Shown one piece after another: positions 14,488-22,890 of a DNA stretch of 33,978 nt. The notes under the pieces were generated by a model. That model worked only from the letters and a program-made list of their open reading frames with translations. It made no database searches and was not told the DNA's origin. A program made the position numbers and the translations under genes. Every line of letters begins with the position of its first letter. Positions within the stretch are counted from its first letter, which is position 1. The DNA is from Gemmataceae bacterium (GTDB lineage: Bacteria; Planctomycetota; Planctomycetia; Gemmatales; Gemmataceae). The DNA is taken from NCBI GenBank assembly GCA_019694755.1, contig JAIBBI010000045.1, positions 1 to 33,978 of the forward strand, given 5' to 3'.

Positions 14488-16206
14488 ATGGCCAAGGCGC
14501 GCGGCGACTATTCCGAGATTCTGGTCAATCGCCGGCTTATCAGTCCGGATCAGGTCGAGGAAGCCAAGGGGCTGGCGGGCGCGACCGGCGTCAAACTCCA
14601 GGACGCCCTGATCAAGCTGAACTACGTCACCGCCAAGGACATCATCAGCGCGATCGCCGAGTTTCACAACATGGCGTTCGTGGAGCTGACCGACACCCAG
14701 ATCCCGGCTTCGGTGATCGAAATGGTGCCGGAGTCGGTCGCCCGCGAAAACGCCGTCATTCCGCTGTCGCACGAGAACAACGCACTCCAGATCGTGATTT
14801 CCAACCCCGAGGACATCGAAACTCTCGACAAGCTGCGGTTCATTCTCAACAAGGACATCCAGCCCGTCCTTTCCGACCGCGAGCAAATCCAGGAAGCGAT
14901 CAATCGGCACTACGGCCAGAGCGAGTCGGAATCGGTCGACTCCATGTTGGCCGAGTTTACGGACACGCAGATCGACTTCACGGAGACGGAACAGACCCGC
15001 AACGCGGCCAACGACGAGGGGGAGAACGCCGCCCCGGTGGTGAAACTGTGCAACCTGATCATCCAGGAGGCCGTTAAACTCCGGGCGAGCGACATTCACA
15101 TCGAGCCGTTCGCCGACCGTGTCCGGATTCGGTACCGGATCGACGGCATTCTGACGGAGCGAGACACGCCGCCCCGCCGGCTCCTGGCCCCCATGCTGAG
15201 CCGGTTGAAAATCATGTCGTCGATCGACATTTCGGAGAAGCGCCGCCCCCAGGACGGGCGGATCAAACTGGCCCTCGGCGGCAACCACTACGACTTGCGG
15301 GTCAGCCTGTTGCCGACCGTCCACGGTCAGTCCGCGGTCATGCGTATTCTCGACCGCGGCAATATACAAGTGTCCATTAAGGACCTCGGGTTTCACGAGG
15401 ACGACTATCGTCGGTTTCAGTCGATCATCAAGCGCCCGAACGGAATCTTCCTGGTCACCGGGCCGACCGGTTCGGGCAAGACCACAACACTGTACGCCGC
15501 CCTGAACGAACTCAATCGACCTGATCGGAAGATCATTACCGCGGAAGACCCTGTCGAGTATTACCTCCCCGGTATCAACCAAGTCGAGGTGAAGCACAAC
15601 ATCGGGCTCGACTTCGCCCGCATCATTCGGGCCATGCTCCGTCAGGCCCCCAACATCATCCTAGTTGGAGAAATCCGCGACAAGGAGACAGCCGAGATCG
15701 CCGTACAAGCCTCTCTCACTGGACACTTGGTTTTCAGTACACTGCATACGAACGATGCGCCCTCCGCTATTACACGTCTGGGTGATATTGGAGTTCCGCC
15801 GTTCCTGATCGCAAGTTCAGTAATCGCGATCATGGCACAGCGGCTTGTCCGGGTAATTTGCCCCAAGTGCAAGGAGTCCTATATGCCGCCGGAGAGCGAG
15901 ATCGTGGCGGCCCGGATCACACCCGAACAGCTCAAGACGGCCCAGTTCGCAAGGGGCAAAGGTTGCAAGAACTGCAACAACACCGGGTATCGCGGTCGAC
16001 GCGGTATCTTCGAGATGTTGGCTATGAATTCCAAGCTTCGCGAGATGACGTTCCAGCGCGAGCCGACCCAGACCATTCGTAAAGTCGCCCGCCAGACGGG
16101 CATGCGAACGCTTCTGGATGACGGGGTCTACAAGGCGCTCAAGGGATTAACGACGCTCGATGAGGTCATGAGCATCTGCCACCACGATTCGGTGTCGGGC
16201 CACTAG
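14488..16206 (+). CDS. pilB: Type IV pilus/type II secretion assembly ATPase (PilB/GspE), copy 1
   Basis: A 572-residue hexameric AAA-like ATPase that drives pilin polymerisation from the cytoplasmic face. The N-terminal MshEN-type domain spans about 1-150. The ATPase core follows: ASDIHIEPF, RRPQDGRIKL, Walker A GPTGSGKTT at 325-333, the Asp box ITAEDPVEYYLPG, Walker B IILVGEIRD at 390-398 and the His box FSTLHTNDA. A zinc-binding tetracysteine, CPKC at 458-461 and CKNC at 493-496, is typical of assembly ATPases. GGAGAG before the ATG supports the start. Bases 15655-15870, covering Walker B to the zinc loop, use clearly more A/T-ending codons than the rest (see findings). A second ATPase of the same class lies 1.5 kb downstream, beyond pilT. 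Confidence 0.95.
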   Translation: MAKARGDYSEILVNRRLISPDQVEEAKGLAGATGVKLQDALIKLNYVTAKDIISAIAEFHNMAFVELTDTQIPASVIEMVPESVARENAVIPLSHENNALQIVISNPEDIETLDKLRFILNKDIQPVLSDREQIQEAINRHYGQSESESVDSMLAEFTDTQIDFTETEQTRNAANDEGENAAPVVKLCNLIIQEAVKLRASDIHIEPFADRVRIRYRIDGILTERDTPPRRLLAPMLSRLKIMSSIDISEKRRPQDGRIKLALGGNHYDLRVSLLPTVHGQSAVMRILDRGNIQVSIKDLGFHEDDYRRFQSIIKRPNGIFLVTGPTGSGKTTTLYAALNELNRPDRKIITAEDPVEYYLPGINQVEVKHNIGLDFARIIRAMLRQAPNIILVGEIRDKETAEIAVQASLTGHLVFSTLHTNDAPSAITRLGDIGVPPFLIASSVIAIMAQRLVRVICPKCKESYMPPESEIVAARITPEQLKTAQFARGKGCKNCNNTGYRGRRGIFEMLAMNSKLREMTFQREPTQTIRKVARQTGMRTLLDDGVYKALKGLTTLDEVMSICHHDSVSGH

Positions 16207-16302
16207 TCCGAACTCGTCTCGCTCCAATCGGTGGAACTGTTCGCAAGTTCACATCTCCGAAAAAGGTCGGTGATGCCCGGGGTGGCGAATCGACCGAAAT
16301 CG

Positions 16303-16330
16303 TTGACCGGTCAGGTCGACCGGCGATAAT
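16303..16330 (+). promoter_or_regulatory. Candidate promoter upstream of pilT
   Basis: TTGACC (16303-16308), a 16-base spacer and GATAAT (16325-16330) lie within the 205-base gap before pilT. This is the closest match to a consensus sigma-70 promoter in the window. A start near 16337 would give a leader of about 75 bases ending in the hairpin at 16384-16398. It suggests pilT is not solely dependent on the upstream promoter. Confidence 0.55.
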
Positions 16331-16383
16331 GGTGCGGGGCAAAATCCCGTCTGAGTCCATTCCGCGCAGCCGGTCGGTCGGCG

Positions 16384-16398
16384 CGGGGGCCGCCCCCG
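16384..16398 (+). promoter_or_regulatory. Hairpin just before the pilT ribosome site
   Basis: CGGGGG-CCG-CCCCCG forms a six-pair all-GC stem with a three-base loop. It ends two bases before the GAGGAT ribosome-binding sequence (16401-16406) of the TTG-initiated pilT gene. With the weak TTG start it could limit pilT translation, or it may simply reflect local GC content. Confidence 0.4.
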
Positions 16399-16411
16399 TG
16401 AGGATGATTCC

Positions 16412-17584
16412 TTGGCGACGCAAACCGTTCTCATCGACAAGCTGCTGACGACCGTCATCCAGCTCAAGGCCAGCGACCTGCACATCTCGTGCGGTCAGCC
16501 GCCGGTCATCCGCCTGCACGGTCGCATGCGGAAACTCGACGCCAAGATCCTGGATTCCGACGACACCACCGGCCTGATGAAGGCCATCACCCCGGACCGC
16601 TGCCAGCAGGAACTTCAGGAACGTGGCGGCTCGGACTTCGCCATCGAGTTTACCGACGGCGTGCGGTTTCGTGTGGCCGTCTACAAACAGAAAGGGACGA
16701 TCGGGATGGTGCTCCGGCGCATTCCGAGTACGTTCCTCACGTTCGAGCAGATCGGTATGCCGGACGCGATGCGGGCTCTCATCGTCCAGCCCCGCGGGCT
16801 GATCCTTGTCACCGGGCCGACCGGCTCGGGGAAGACGACCAGCCTCGCGTCAATGATCAACTTCCTCAATCACAACTACGACCGCCACGTCATCACGCTG
16901 GAAGACCCGATCGAGTACTACCACAAGCACAACAAGTGCACGGTGAATCAGCGCGAGATCGGCGTCGACGTCCCCGACTTCAAAGAGGGCATCCGCCGGG
17001 CCCTCCGTATGGACCCCGATATCATCCTCGTCGGCGAAATGCGTGACCTCGCGACAATCCACGCGGCCATCGAGGCGGCCGAAACCGGCCACTTGGTGTT
17101 CGGCACCCTGCACACCTCAGGCGCTGCCAGCACGATCAACCGTATTATCGACGTGTTCCCGAAGGACCAGCAGGATCAGGTGCGGACGCAGCTCTCGACC
17201 GCGCTGATCGGCGTGCTTTCGCAAGGCATTCTGCCGCGGAAGCCGGACGGCCTCGTCGCTGCGTTCGAGATGATGGTGGTCACGCCTGCCATCCGCAACC
17301 TGGTCCGTGAGAACAAGACCTACCGAATCGACTCCTCGATTCAGACCGGGCGCAAGCACGGCATGTTCCTTCTTGACGAAAGCCTCTTCAAGTTGTGGAA
17401 GGACGGGCTCTGCGACAAGGAAGAAGTGCTTCTGAAATCGAGCAAGCCGGCCGAGCTGGCCGCCCGCATCGCCGCCGCCGAGAAGGGGATCTTCGAGGAC
17501 GACGACGAGGAATATGACGACGAGGACTACGAAGAGGTCGACGACGACGAAGAGGACGAGGCGCCCCGCGGCAAACGGAAGTGA
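16412..17584 (+). CDS. pilT: Pilus retraction ATPase (PilT)
   Basis: A 390-residue ATPase of the PilT class, which powers pilus disassembly. Features are ASDLHISCGQPPVIRLHG (N-terminal PAS-like domain), Walker A GPTGSGKTT at 135-143, ITLEDPIEYYH, Walker B IILVGEMRD, FGTLHTSGAASTINRIIDVF, and the PilT-specific AIRNLVRENKTYRIDSSIQT. There is no tetracysteine, as expected. The last 35 residues are an unusual Asp/Glu-rich tail (EDDDEEYDDEDYEEVDDDEE) ending APRGKRK, beyond normal PilT. Translation appears to start at TTG 16412: GAGGAT lies suitably upstream, and the nearby ATG at 16404 is out of frame. PilT in the same cluster as pseudopilins argues for a dynamic, retractable fibre. Confidence 0.94.
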   Translation: MATQTVLIDKLLTTVIQLKASDLHISCGQPPVIRLHGRMRKLDAKILDSDDTTGLMKAITPDRCQQELQERGGSDFAIEFTDGVRFRVAVYKQKGTIGMVLRRIPSTFLTFEQIGMPDAMRALIVQPRGLILVTGPTGSGKTTSLASMINFLNHNYDRHVITLEDPIEYYHKHNKCTVNQREIGVDVPDFKEGIRRALRMDPDIILVGEMRDLATIHAAIEAAETGHLVFGTLHTSGAASTINRIIDVFPKDQQDQVRTQLSTALIGVLSQGILPRKPDGLVAAFEMMVVTPAIRNLVRENKTYRIDSSIQTGRKHGMFLLDESLFKLWKDGLCDKEEVLLKSSKPAELAARIAAAEKGIFEDDDEEYDDEDYEEVDDDEEDEAPRGKRK

Positions 17585-17696
17585 CCCGATAGCTTCCGGC
17601 TGTGGCCCGTCGGCCCGCGATTCGCCCGTGTGAACGTCATGTGATAGAGCGCCCGGACGCCCCGTGGCCCAATGAGTAAGGACCCACTCCATCGCT

Positions 17697-19559
17697 ATGC
17701 CGCCGACCCCTAACAAGCCAGACCCGAAGAAGACCGTTCCTACGGCCAAAGGTGTTGCGCCGGGCAAGACGCCCGCCAAGCCCGCGCCGAAGAAGCCGGT
17801 CGAGAAGCCGAATGCCGCGCCGAAGGGTGGCTGGTCGGGCAGTGAGGCCGGTACCCGCAAGTTCGGCCAGGTGCTCGTTGACCTCGGGTTCCTCGACGAG
17901 GCTCAGCTCGACGAGCTGATGTTCGAGGTCCGCTCGTCCGAAATGCCCCTCGAGCAGCTTGCCCTCGACCGCGGACTGATCAACTCCGAGCAGATCCTGC
18001 AGGCCAAGGCCGAGCAGCACGGCTTGAAGGTCGTGAACCTCGATGAGGCCAAGCCGACCCCCGAAGCGCTCAAGCTCGTTCCGGAAAACATGGCCCAGGT
18101 CTACAAGGTGCTGCCGCTCAGCTTCGAGGGCGACACGCTGACCGTGGTCATGAACGACCCGGGAAACCTCGCCGCCCTCGACGACCTGCGGAATTTCCTC
18201 GGCGTCAAGTCGGTCACGGCCGTGCTCGCCCCGCAGTACCAGATCGACGAGCACACCAAGGAGGCTTACACCGGCAAGCCGCAGGAGAGCATTGTCGACC
18301 TGCTCGCCTCGCTCGAAGACACCGGCGGAAAGGGCCGGCAGCGCGAGACCTCGATCGACCTCGGCGACCTGATGGAAATCGCCGATTCCGCCCCCGTGCG
18401 CAAGCTGATCAACATGATCCTGCTCACGGCCATCCGCGACCGGGCCTCCGACATTCACTTCGAGCCGTTCGAAGAGGAGTACAAGGTCCGGGCCCGCTGC
18501 GACGGCGTGCTCATGGAGCTGATCCCGCCACCGCGTCACCTGGAGCGGGCCATCAGCAGCCGCATCAAGGTCATGTCGAATCTCGACATCGCCGAGCGGC
18601 GCATGCCCCAGGACGGCCGGATCGAGCTGAACGTCGGCGGCAACCAGATCGACCTCCGCGTCAGCATCCTGCCCACCATGTTCGGCGAGAGCGTAGTTAT
18701 CCGCGTGCTCGACCGCACGGTCGTCAACCTCGACCTCGACCGGCTCGGCATGGACCCGGCGGTTCTCGTCCCGTTCCGCGAGCTGATCCACAAGCCCAAC
18801 GGCATCGTGCTCGTCACCGGGCCGACCGGAGCAGGCAAGACTACCACGCTCTATTCCGCCCTCAATGAGCTGAACCAGATCACCGAGAAGATCATCACCA
18901 CCGAAGACCCGGTGGAGTACGAAATCGACGGCATCGTACAGTGCCAGATCCACCATGAGATCGACCTGACTTTCGCGAGCGCATTGCGGTCGATCCTCCG
19001 GCAGGACCCGGACATCATCCTCGTCGGCGAAATCCGCGACCTCGAGACCGCCCAGATCGCCGTACAGGCGTCGCTGACCGGGCACATGGTGTTCAGCACG
19101 CTGCACACCAACGACGCGTCGAGCACCATCACCCGCATGCGGGACATGGGCGTCGAGCCGTTCCTCATCACCGCGACGGTCGAGGGTATCATCGCCCAGC
19201 GGCTGGTCCGCAAGATCTGCAACAACTGCCGGCAGGAATACGATCCGGGCCCGGAACAGCTCATGGAGCTGAACATCACGGCCAAGGATCTCGCGGGTCG
19301 GAAGTTCTTCTACGGTGCGGGCTGCGACAAGTGCAATAACCTCGGTTTCAAAGGCCGGTGCGGCCTTTACGAAATGATCGTGATGGACGACGACCTCCGC
19401 GACATGATCTCGTCCGGCGCGTCGACCGACCTGCTCCGCAAGGCATCGCGCGACAAGGGCTTCGCGACCCTCCGCGACGCGGGCCTGGCGGCTTTGTACG
19501 GCGGAGTCACCACGCTCGACGAGGTGGTGCGGGAGACGGTGCTGGAAGACGAAGCGTGA
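17697..19559 (+). CDS. pilB: Type IV pilus/type II secretion assembly ATPase (PilB/GspE), copy 2
   Basis: A 620-residue assembly ATPase. Residues 1-50 are a Pro/Lys/Ala-rich, probably disordered extension. An MshEN-like domain follows (FGQVLVDLGFLDEAQLDELM, about 55-200). The core has SDIHFEPFEEEY, RMPQDGRIEL, Walker A GPTGAGKTT at 375-383, ITTEDPVEYEIDG, DIILVGEIRDLET and FSTLHTNDASS, plus the tetracysteine CNNC and CDKC. It is complete and more uniformly GC-rich than copy 1. The ATG at 17697 has only a distant AAGGA upstream. The gene lies directly before the platform gene pilC, the usual pilB-pilC neighbour order, so this copy is the more likely partner of PilC here. Whether the two ATPases act together or on separate fibres is unknown. 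Confidence 0.95.
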   Translation: MPPTPNKPDPKKTVPTAKGVAPGKTPAKPAPKKPVEKPNAAPKGGWSGSEAGTRKFGQVLVDLGFLDEAQLDELMFEVRSSEMPLEQLALDRGLINSEQILQAKAEQHGLKVVNLDEAKPTPEALKLVPENMAQVYKVLPLSFEGDTLTVVMNDPGNLAALDDLRNFLGVKSVTAVLAPQYQIDEHTKEAYTGKPQESIVDLLASLEDTGGKGRQRETSIDLGDLMEIADSAPVRKLINMILLTAIRDRASDIHFEPFEEEYKVRARCDGVLMELIPPPRHLERAISSRIKVMSNLDIAERRMPQDGRIELNVGGNQIDLRVSILPTMFGESVVIRVLDRTVVNLDLDRLGMDPAVLVPFRELIHKPNGIVLVTGPTGAGKTTTLYSALNELNQITEKIITTEDPVEYEIDGIVQCQIHHEIDLTFASALRSILRQDPDIILVGEIRDLETAQIAVQASLTGHMVFSTLHTNDASSTITRMRDMGVEPFLITATVEGIIAQRLVRKICNNCRQEYDPGPEQLMELNITAKDLAGRKFFYGAGCDKCNNLGFKGRCGLYEMIVMDDDLRDMISSGASTDLLRKASRDKGFATLRDAGLAALYGGVTTLDEVVRETVLEDEA

Positions 19560-19563
19560 CGCC

Positions 19564-19693
19564 CATTTGGGATTTTCGATTTGCGGTTCCGGATTTCCGG
19601 ACGGGAGCTGGAATCGCAGGCGAGGGCAGAGCGAAACGTGGATGAGCCTTCTTGGATTGCCAATCGCAATTCCAAAATCGCAAATCCAAAATG
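19564..19693. repeat. Inverted-repeat element between pilB2 and pilC
   Basis: CATTTGGGATTTTCGATTT (19564-19582) is matched at 17 of 19 positions by the reverse complement of 19675-19693. Both arms are built of repeated GATTT-like units, much more AT-rich than the flanking genes, and further related units lie inside (for example 19652-19673). No reading frame is supported within. It looks like a dispersed intergenic repeat or a tiny non-autonomous element inserted in the operon, just ahead of the pilC ribosome site. Confidence 0.6.
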
Positions 19694-19712
19694 AGACCCG
19701 GGAGGGCTGAAG

Positions 19713-20960
19713 GTGCCAACCTACAAATTCGAAGCGCTCGACACGGCCGGGTCCGAGGTCAAGGACCAGATCGACGCGCTCAACGAGGAAGAGGCGCAAC
19801 AGAAAATCCGCCAGATGGGCTACTTCGTGACCAAGCTCACGGCGGCGGCCCAGGCCAAGAAGGGCGGCAAGAAGGGTGGGCCCAAGGGCAAGAAGAAGAA
19901 GACGCGCACGATCTCCATCGGCGGCGTCTCCTCGAAGCAACTCTGTACCTTCACCCGGCAGTTTTCCACGCTCCAGGACGCCGGCCTGCCCGTGCTCCGC
20001 AGCCTGAAGATTCTCGAACACCAGATGAAGCCGGGCATCCTCAAGAACGCCCTCATCGACGTCGTCGAAGACGTCGAGTCCGGAACCGCGCTCTCCGATT
20101 CGCTGGGCAAGCACCCGAAGTGTTTCGACCGCCTCTACGTCAACATGGTCCGGGCCGGCGAGGCGGGCGGTGCACTCGAAGTCATCCTCCAGCGCCTCGC
20201 CGACTTCAAGGAAAAGTCGCAGTCGCTCAAGCGCAAGATCATCGGCGCGATGGTGTACCCCGTCGTGGTCATCCTCGTGGCCGTCAGCATTCTCGGCTTC
20301 ATCATGGTGGTGGTCATCCCGAAGTTCAAGAAGATCTTCGAGGACTTCAAACTGCCGCTGCCCGTGCCGACCGTCATCCTCATCAGCACCTCGATGTGGT
20401 TCGCCCGGTACTGGTGGGTCTTACCCCTGTTCCCGCTCGGGATGATCTTGCTGAACAAGTTGATCCGGCTGAGCAGGGCGGGGGCGTACGCGCTCGACAA
20501 GATGAAGCTCTGGGTGCCGCTCACCGGCAAGATCCTGGAGAAATCGATCGTCGCCCGGACAATGCGGACGCTGGGCACGCTGGTCGCGTCGGGCGTACCG
20601 ATTCTCGAATCGCTGGCCATCGTCCGCGAGACGTCCGACAACCTGGTGTTCGAGCGGATGTATCAGCGGGTTTACGAGTCGATCCGCGAGGGCGAGACGA
20701 TCGCCGAGCCGATGCGGCAATCCCGGCTGGTCGACGACATGGTCGTGAACATGATCGAGGTCGGCGAAGAGACCGGCGACCTCGACAGCATGCTCTACAA
20801 GATCAGCGATTTCTACGACGAGGAAGTCGATACCGCGGTGAAGAGCCTCATCAGTACGCTCGAGCCGCTCATGATCGTGATCCTCGGTCTCATCATCGGC
20901 GGCATCGTGATCTCACTGTTCCTGCCGCTCGTGAGTCTGATCGAAGGATTGAGCAAGTAA
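19713..20960 (+). CDS. pilC: Inner-membrane platform protein (PilC/GspF)
   Basis: A 415-residue polytopic protein that couples the assembly ATPase to pilin polymerisation. The N-terminus MPTYKFEALDTAGSEVKDQIDALN is the family start, and two T2SSF domains follow (TFTRQFSTLQDAGLPVLRSL and TMRTLGTLVASGVPILESLAI). Membrane segments are at about 176-205, 231-250 and 383-412. The conserved MVRAGEAGGALEVIL and MIEVGEETGDLDSML motifs are both present. A Lys/Gly-rich insert (KKGGKKGGPKGKKKKT, about 50-65) separates the first helix from the body, and several relatives lack it. The start is a GTG at 19713 with GGGAGG eight to nine bases upstream. Confidence 0.95.
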   Translation: MPTYKFEALDTAGSEVKDQIDALNEEEAQQKIRQMGYFVTKLTAAAQAKKGGKKGGPKGKKKKTRTISIGGVSSKQLCTFTRQFSTLQDAGLPVLRSLKILEHQMKPGILKNALIDVVEDVESGTALSDSLGKHPKCFDRLYVNMVRAGEAGGALEVILQRLADFKEKSQSLKRKIIGAMVYPVVVILVAVSILGFIMVVVIPKFKKIFEDFKLPLPVPTVILISTSMWFARYWWVLPLFPLGMILLNKLIRLSRAGAYALDKMKLWVPLTGKILEKSIVARTMRTLGTLVASGVPILESLAIVRETSDNLVFERMYQRVYESIREGETIAEPMRQSRLVDDMVVNMIEVGEETGDLDSMLYKISDFYDEEVDTAVKSLISTLEPLMIVILGLIIGGIVISLFLPLVSLIEGLSK

Positions 20961-20972
20961 AGAAGAATCATC

Positions 20973-20999
20973 CCCGCGTCCCGCGGCCCGGGACGCGGG
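20973..20999 (+). promoter_or_regulatory. Strong hairpin between pilC and the first pilin gene
   Basis: CCCGCGTCCC (20973-20982) and GGGACGCGGG (20990-20999) form a perfect ten-pair stem with a seven-base loop. No U-rich run follows, so it is not a standard intrinsic terminator. Its place between the platform gene and the first pilin-like gene suits a processing, stability or attenuation element that sets pilin dose above that of the machine genes (inference). Confidence 0.55.
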
Positions 21000-21022
21000 A
21001 GCCCCGTACTGAGGAGCGAGTC

Positions 21023-21922
21023 ATGGTCCGATCATCCGTTCATCGCCGGGCCGGCTTCACGCTGGTGGAAGCCCTGGTCGTCGTGTCGATCATTGTCATC
21101 CTCGCGAGCCTGACCACCGCGGCGGTCGTGCGGGCCCTGCAGTCGGCCGAAGACGCCCGCGTCGTCGCCGAGATCAAGCAACTCGAAAACGCAATCGCGG
21201 CGTTCAAGAGTGAATTCGGCGTCGACTATGTGCCGGGCCACGTCAAACTTTTCAACAACTTGAACAACTACAACGCCGCGAACCTCAAGACGACCGATCC
21301 GGTGGCCTTCGAGACCAAGCAGTTTCTCGCCACTATGTTTCCCCGGTTGCCCTTCGCCGGCACGATTGCCTGGAGCGGTTCTGGTTCCGGCACCTATGAG
21401 CTGTTTGGGCCGGAGTGCCTCGTGTTCTTCCTCGGCGGCCGCAACGGTCTCGACGGCTTCTCCAAGAATCAGACCGACCCTTGGAACGGAGCAGGCAGCC
21501 GCAACAAGCCTTTCTTCGAGTTCGACCAGAAGCGGCTCAAGCTGATGGCTTGGAATACGAGCTTCCCCGCCTACCTCGACCCGTACAACAGCGGCGCGGC
21601 CGAAGACCAGCCGTACTACTACTTCACATCGAAGAAGGGCGGTGACTACTCCGCGCTCGACACGTTCGTTCCGTCTCCGGGCGCATACGGCACGATCAGG
21701 ATCGCGCCGTTCCGCGACACCTCCAACCGGTTCATCAACCCGAACGGCTTCCAGATTCTCTCGGCCGGGCGCGACAAGCGGATCGGCAACTTCACGCTCA
21801 CGACAGCGGAGCCGTTCGTGAAGTGGAGCAATGGCACGTTTACCTCGGCCGCATCCCCGGGCAACGAGCCGCAGGACAACCTGGCGAACTTCCACCCGGT
21901 CAAGCTCGGTATCCCGCAGTGA
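21023..21922 (+). CDS. GspG/PilA-like major (pseudo)pilin, copy 1
   Basis: A 299-residue prepilin. The class III signal RRAG|FTLVEALVVVSIIVILASL has Gly at -1, Phe at +1 and Glu at +5 of the mature protein, followed by the long hydrophobic helix and an amphipathic continuation (RALQSAEDARVVAEIKQLENAIAAFKSEFG) as in GspG. The globular part ends with GFQILSAGRDKRIGN, matching the GspG-style C-terminal F-x-I-x-SAG-x-D signature. It is about twice the size of classical GspG, with an inserted Tyr/Asn-rich region. The ATG at 21023 has GAGG upstream; a much longer frame in the same phase would run antiparallel to nothing useful and overlap pilC, so it is rejected. Gene order (first pseudopilin after F) also fits G. 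Confidence 0.88.
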   Translation: MVRSSVHRRAGFTLVEALVVVSIIVILASLTTAAVVRALQSAEDARVVAEIKQLENAIAAFKSEFGVDYVPGHVKLFNNLNNYNAANLKTTDPVAFETKQFLATMFPRLPFAGTIAWSGSGSGTYELFGPECLVFFLGGRNGLDGFSKNQTDPWNGAGSRNKPFFEFDQKRLKLMAWNTSFPAYLDPYNSGAAEDQPYYYFTSKKGGDYSALDTFVPSPGAYGTIRIAPFRDTSNRFINPNGFQILSAGRDKRIGNFTLTTAEPFVKWSNGTFTSAASPGNEPQDNLANFHPVKLGIPQ

Positions 21923-21930
21923 GGACGATC

Positions 21931-22887
21931 ATGCCACGCATACGACTGCGCCGGTCGGGCTTCACGGCCATCGAGCTCCTGATCGTCGTGACCATTCTGG
22001 GCATCATCGCCGCGCTGACCGCCGGCGCGGTTGTCCGGGTGATGGCGTCGGCGGAAAAGAGCGCGACCGAAACGACTCTGACCAAGCTCGCCAGCGTGCT
22101 CGACATCCACTGGAAGGCCGTCATTGACTCCGCGAAGAAGGAGTATGACGGCCTGCCATCGGGCATCAAGGCGAATCTGCTCGCCCTGGCAGACAACCAG
22201 GCCAACACGCCGGCGACACCGAAGCCGCACCCGCGCCGCGACGACCGTGCTCGGCTGCTGTACGTGAAGTTCCGGCTGAAGCAGGAGTTTCCGACATCAT
22301 TCGCGGCGGCCGCGGACCCCGCCCCGAACTACCTGCCCGCTCAGTCGGTACCGCCGATCGCAGGACTGTACACGGGCAAGCCGGCGTACATCAAGGCGAT
22401 CAACGGCAAGACGATCGGCCTCGGCAAGGAGTCAGCTGCGTTGCTGGTCCTCGCCCTGCAGCAATCGCGGGCTGGCGTGGCCTCGACGCCGATCGAGCAA
22501 CTCGTCGGCGGGTCATTTCTCCGCCAGGAAAACGGTCTGAGCTATCTCGTCGACAGTTGGGGCTCGCCGCTTCAACTGTTCATCTTCCCGACCGCAGCCA
22601 CCGCGGGCACAACCGACCTGAATGCGGGCAACGACCCGCAGGACCCCGAGGGGCTGCTCAAAACCGTCGCCGTCAGCAAGTGGCAGGCATTGCCGATCTT
22701 CGCAACGCTGCTGCACCCGCAGATCGATTCCCGCCGGCTGGTTCCGGTGATCGTGTCCGCCGGGCCCGACCGGCTACTCGGCGGCTCGGGATCGCAAAGC
22801 AACCCCACGATGAATCTGACCAGCCCGGATGCCGACGACAACATCTACAGCTATCGCCTGCGCCAGTCCGGCGCTCGGGGGGATTGA
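21931..22887 (+). CDS. GspG-like (pseudo)pilin, copy 2
   Basis: A 318-residue prepilin starting eight bases after the previous stop, with GAGGA as ribosome site. The processing site is RRSG|FTAIELLIVVTILGIIAAL with Glu at +5. The helix continues as AVVRVMASAEKSATETTLTKLASVLDIHW. The globular portion carries YLVDSWGSPLQLF (the D-x-WG-x-P element common in GspG-like pilins) and ends with LVPVIVSAGPDRLLGG and a DADDNIYSY tail. It is related in design to copy 1 but not a simple duplicate, being clearly different between the helix and the C-terminus. Two G-like subunits could form a mixed fibre, or one may be a minor subunit. Confidence 0.86.
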   Translation: MPRIRLRRSGFTAIELLIVVTILGIIAALTAGAVVRVMASAEKSATETTLTKLASVLDIHWKAVIDSAKKEYDGLPSGIKANLLALADNQANTPATPKPHPRRDDRARLLYVKFRLKQEFPTSFAAAADPAPNYLPAQSVPPIAGLYTGKPAYIKAINGKTIGLGKESAALLVLALQQSRAGVASTPIEQLVGGSFLRQENGLSYLVDSWGSPLQLFIFPTAATAGTTDLNAGNDPQDPEGLLKTVAVSKWQALPIFATLLHPQIDSRRLVPVIVSAGPDRLLGGSGSQSNPTMNLTSPDADDNIYSYRLRQSGARGD

Positions 22888-22890
22888 GCC

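Noticed and set aside
14206-15597. A 463-codon minus-strand frame opposite the DUF1080 and first ATPase genes
   Set aside because: It crosses the promoter gap and two conserved genes, and its sequence has the composition of a mirrored frame.
17672-17713. A 13-codon leader frame (ATG AGT AAG...) overlapping the start of pilB2
   Set aside because: It lacks a ribosome site and any attenuator-like structure, and nothing distinguishes it from chance.
17637-20114. An 825-codon open frame on the minus strand opposite pilB2 and pilC
   Set aside because: It is antisense to two well-conserved genes, its product is rich in Arg, Glu, Val and His as expected from reverse frames of high-GC codons, and it has no recognisable domain.
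19652-21022. Extension of the first pilin frame upstream through pilC
   Set aside because: The frame is open by chance across pilC in another phase. The prepilin leader and ribosome site fix the real start at 21023.
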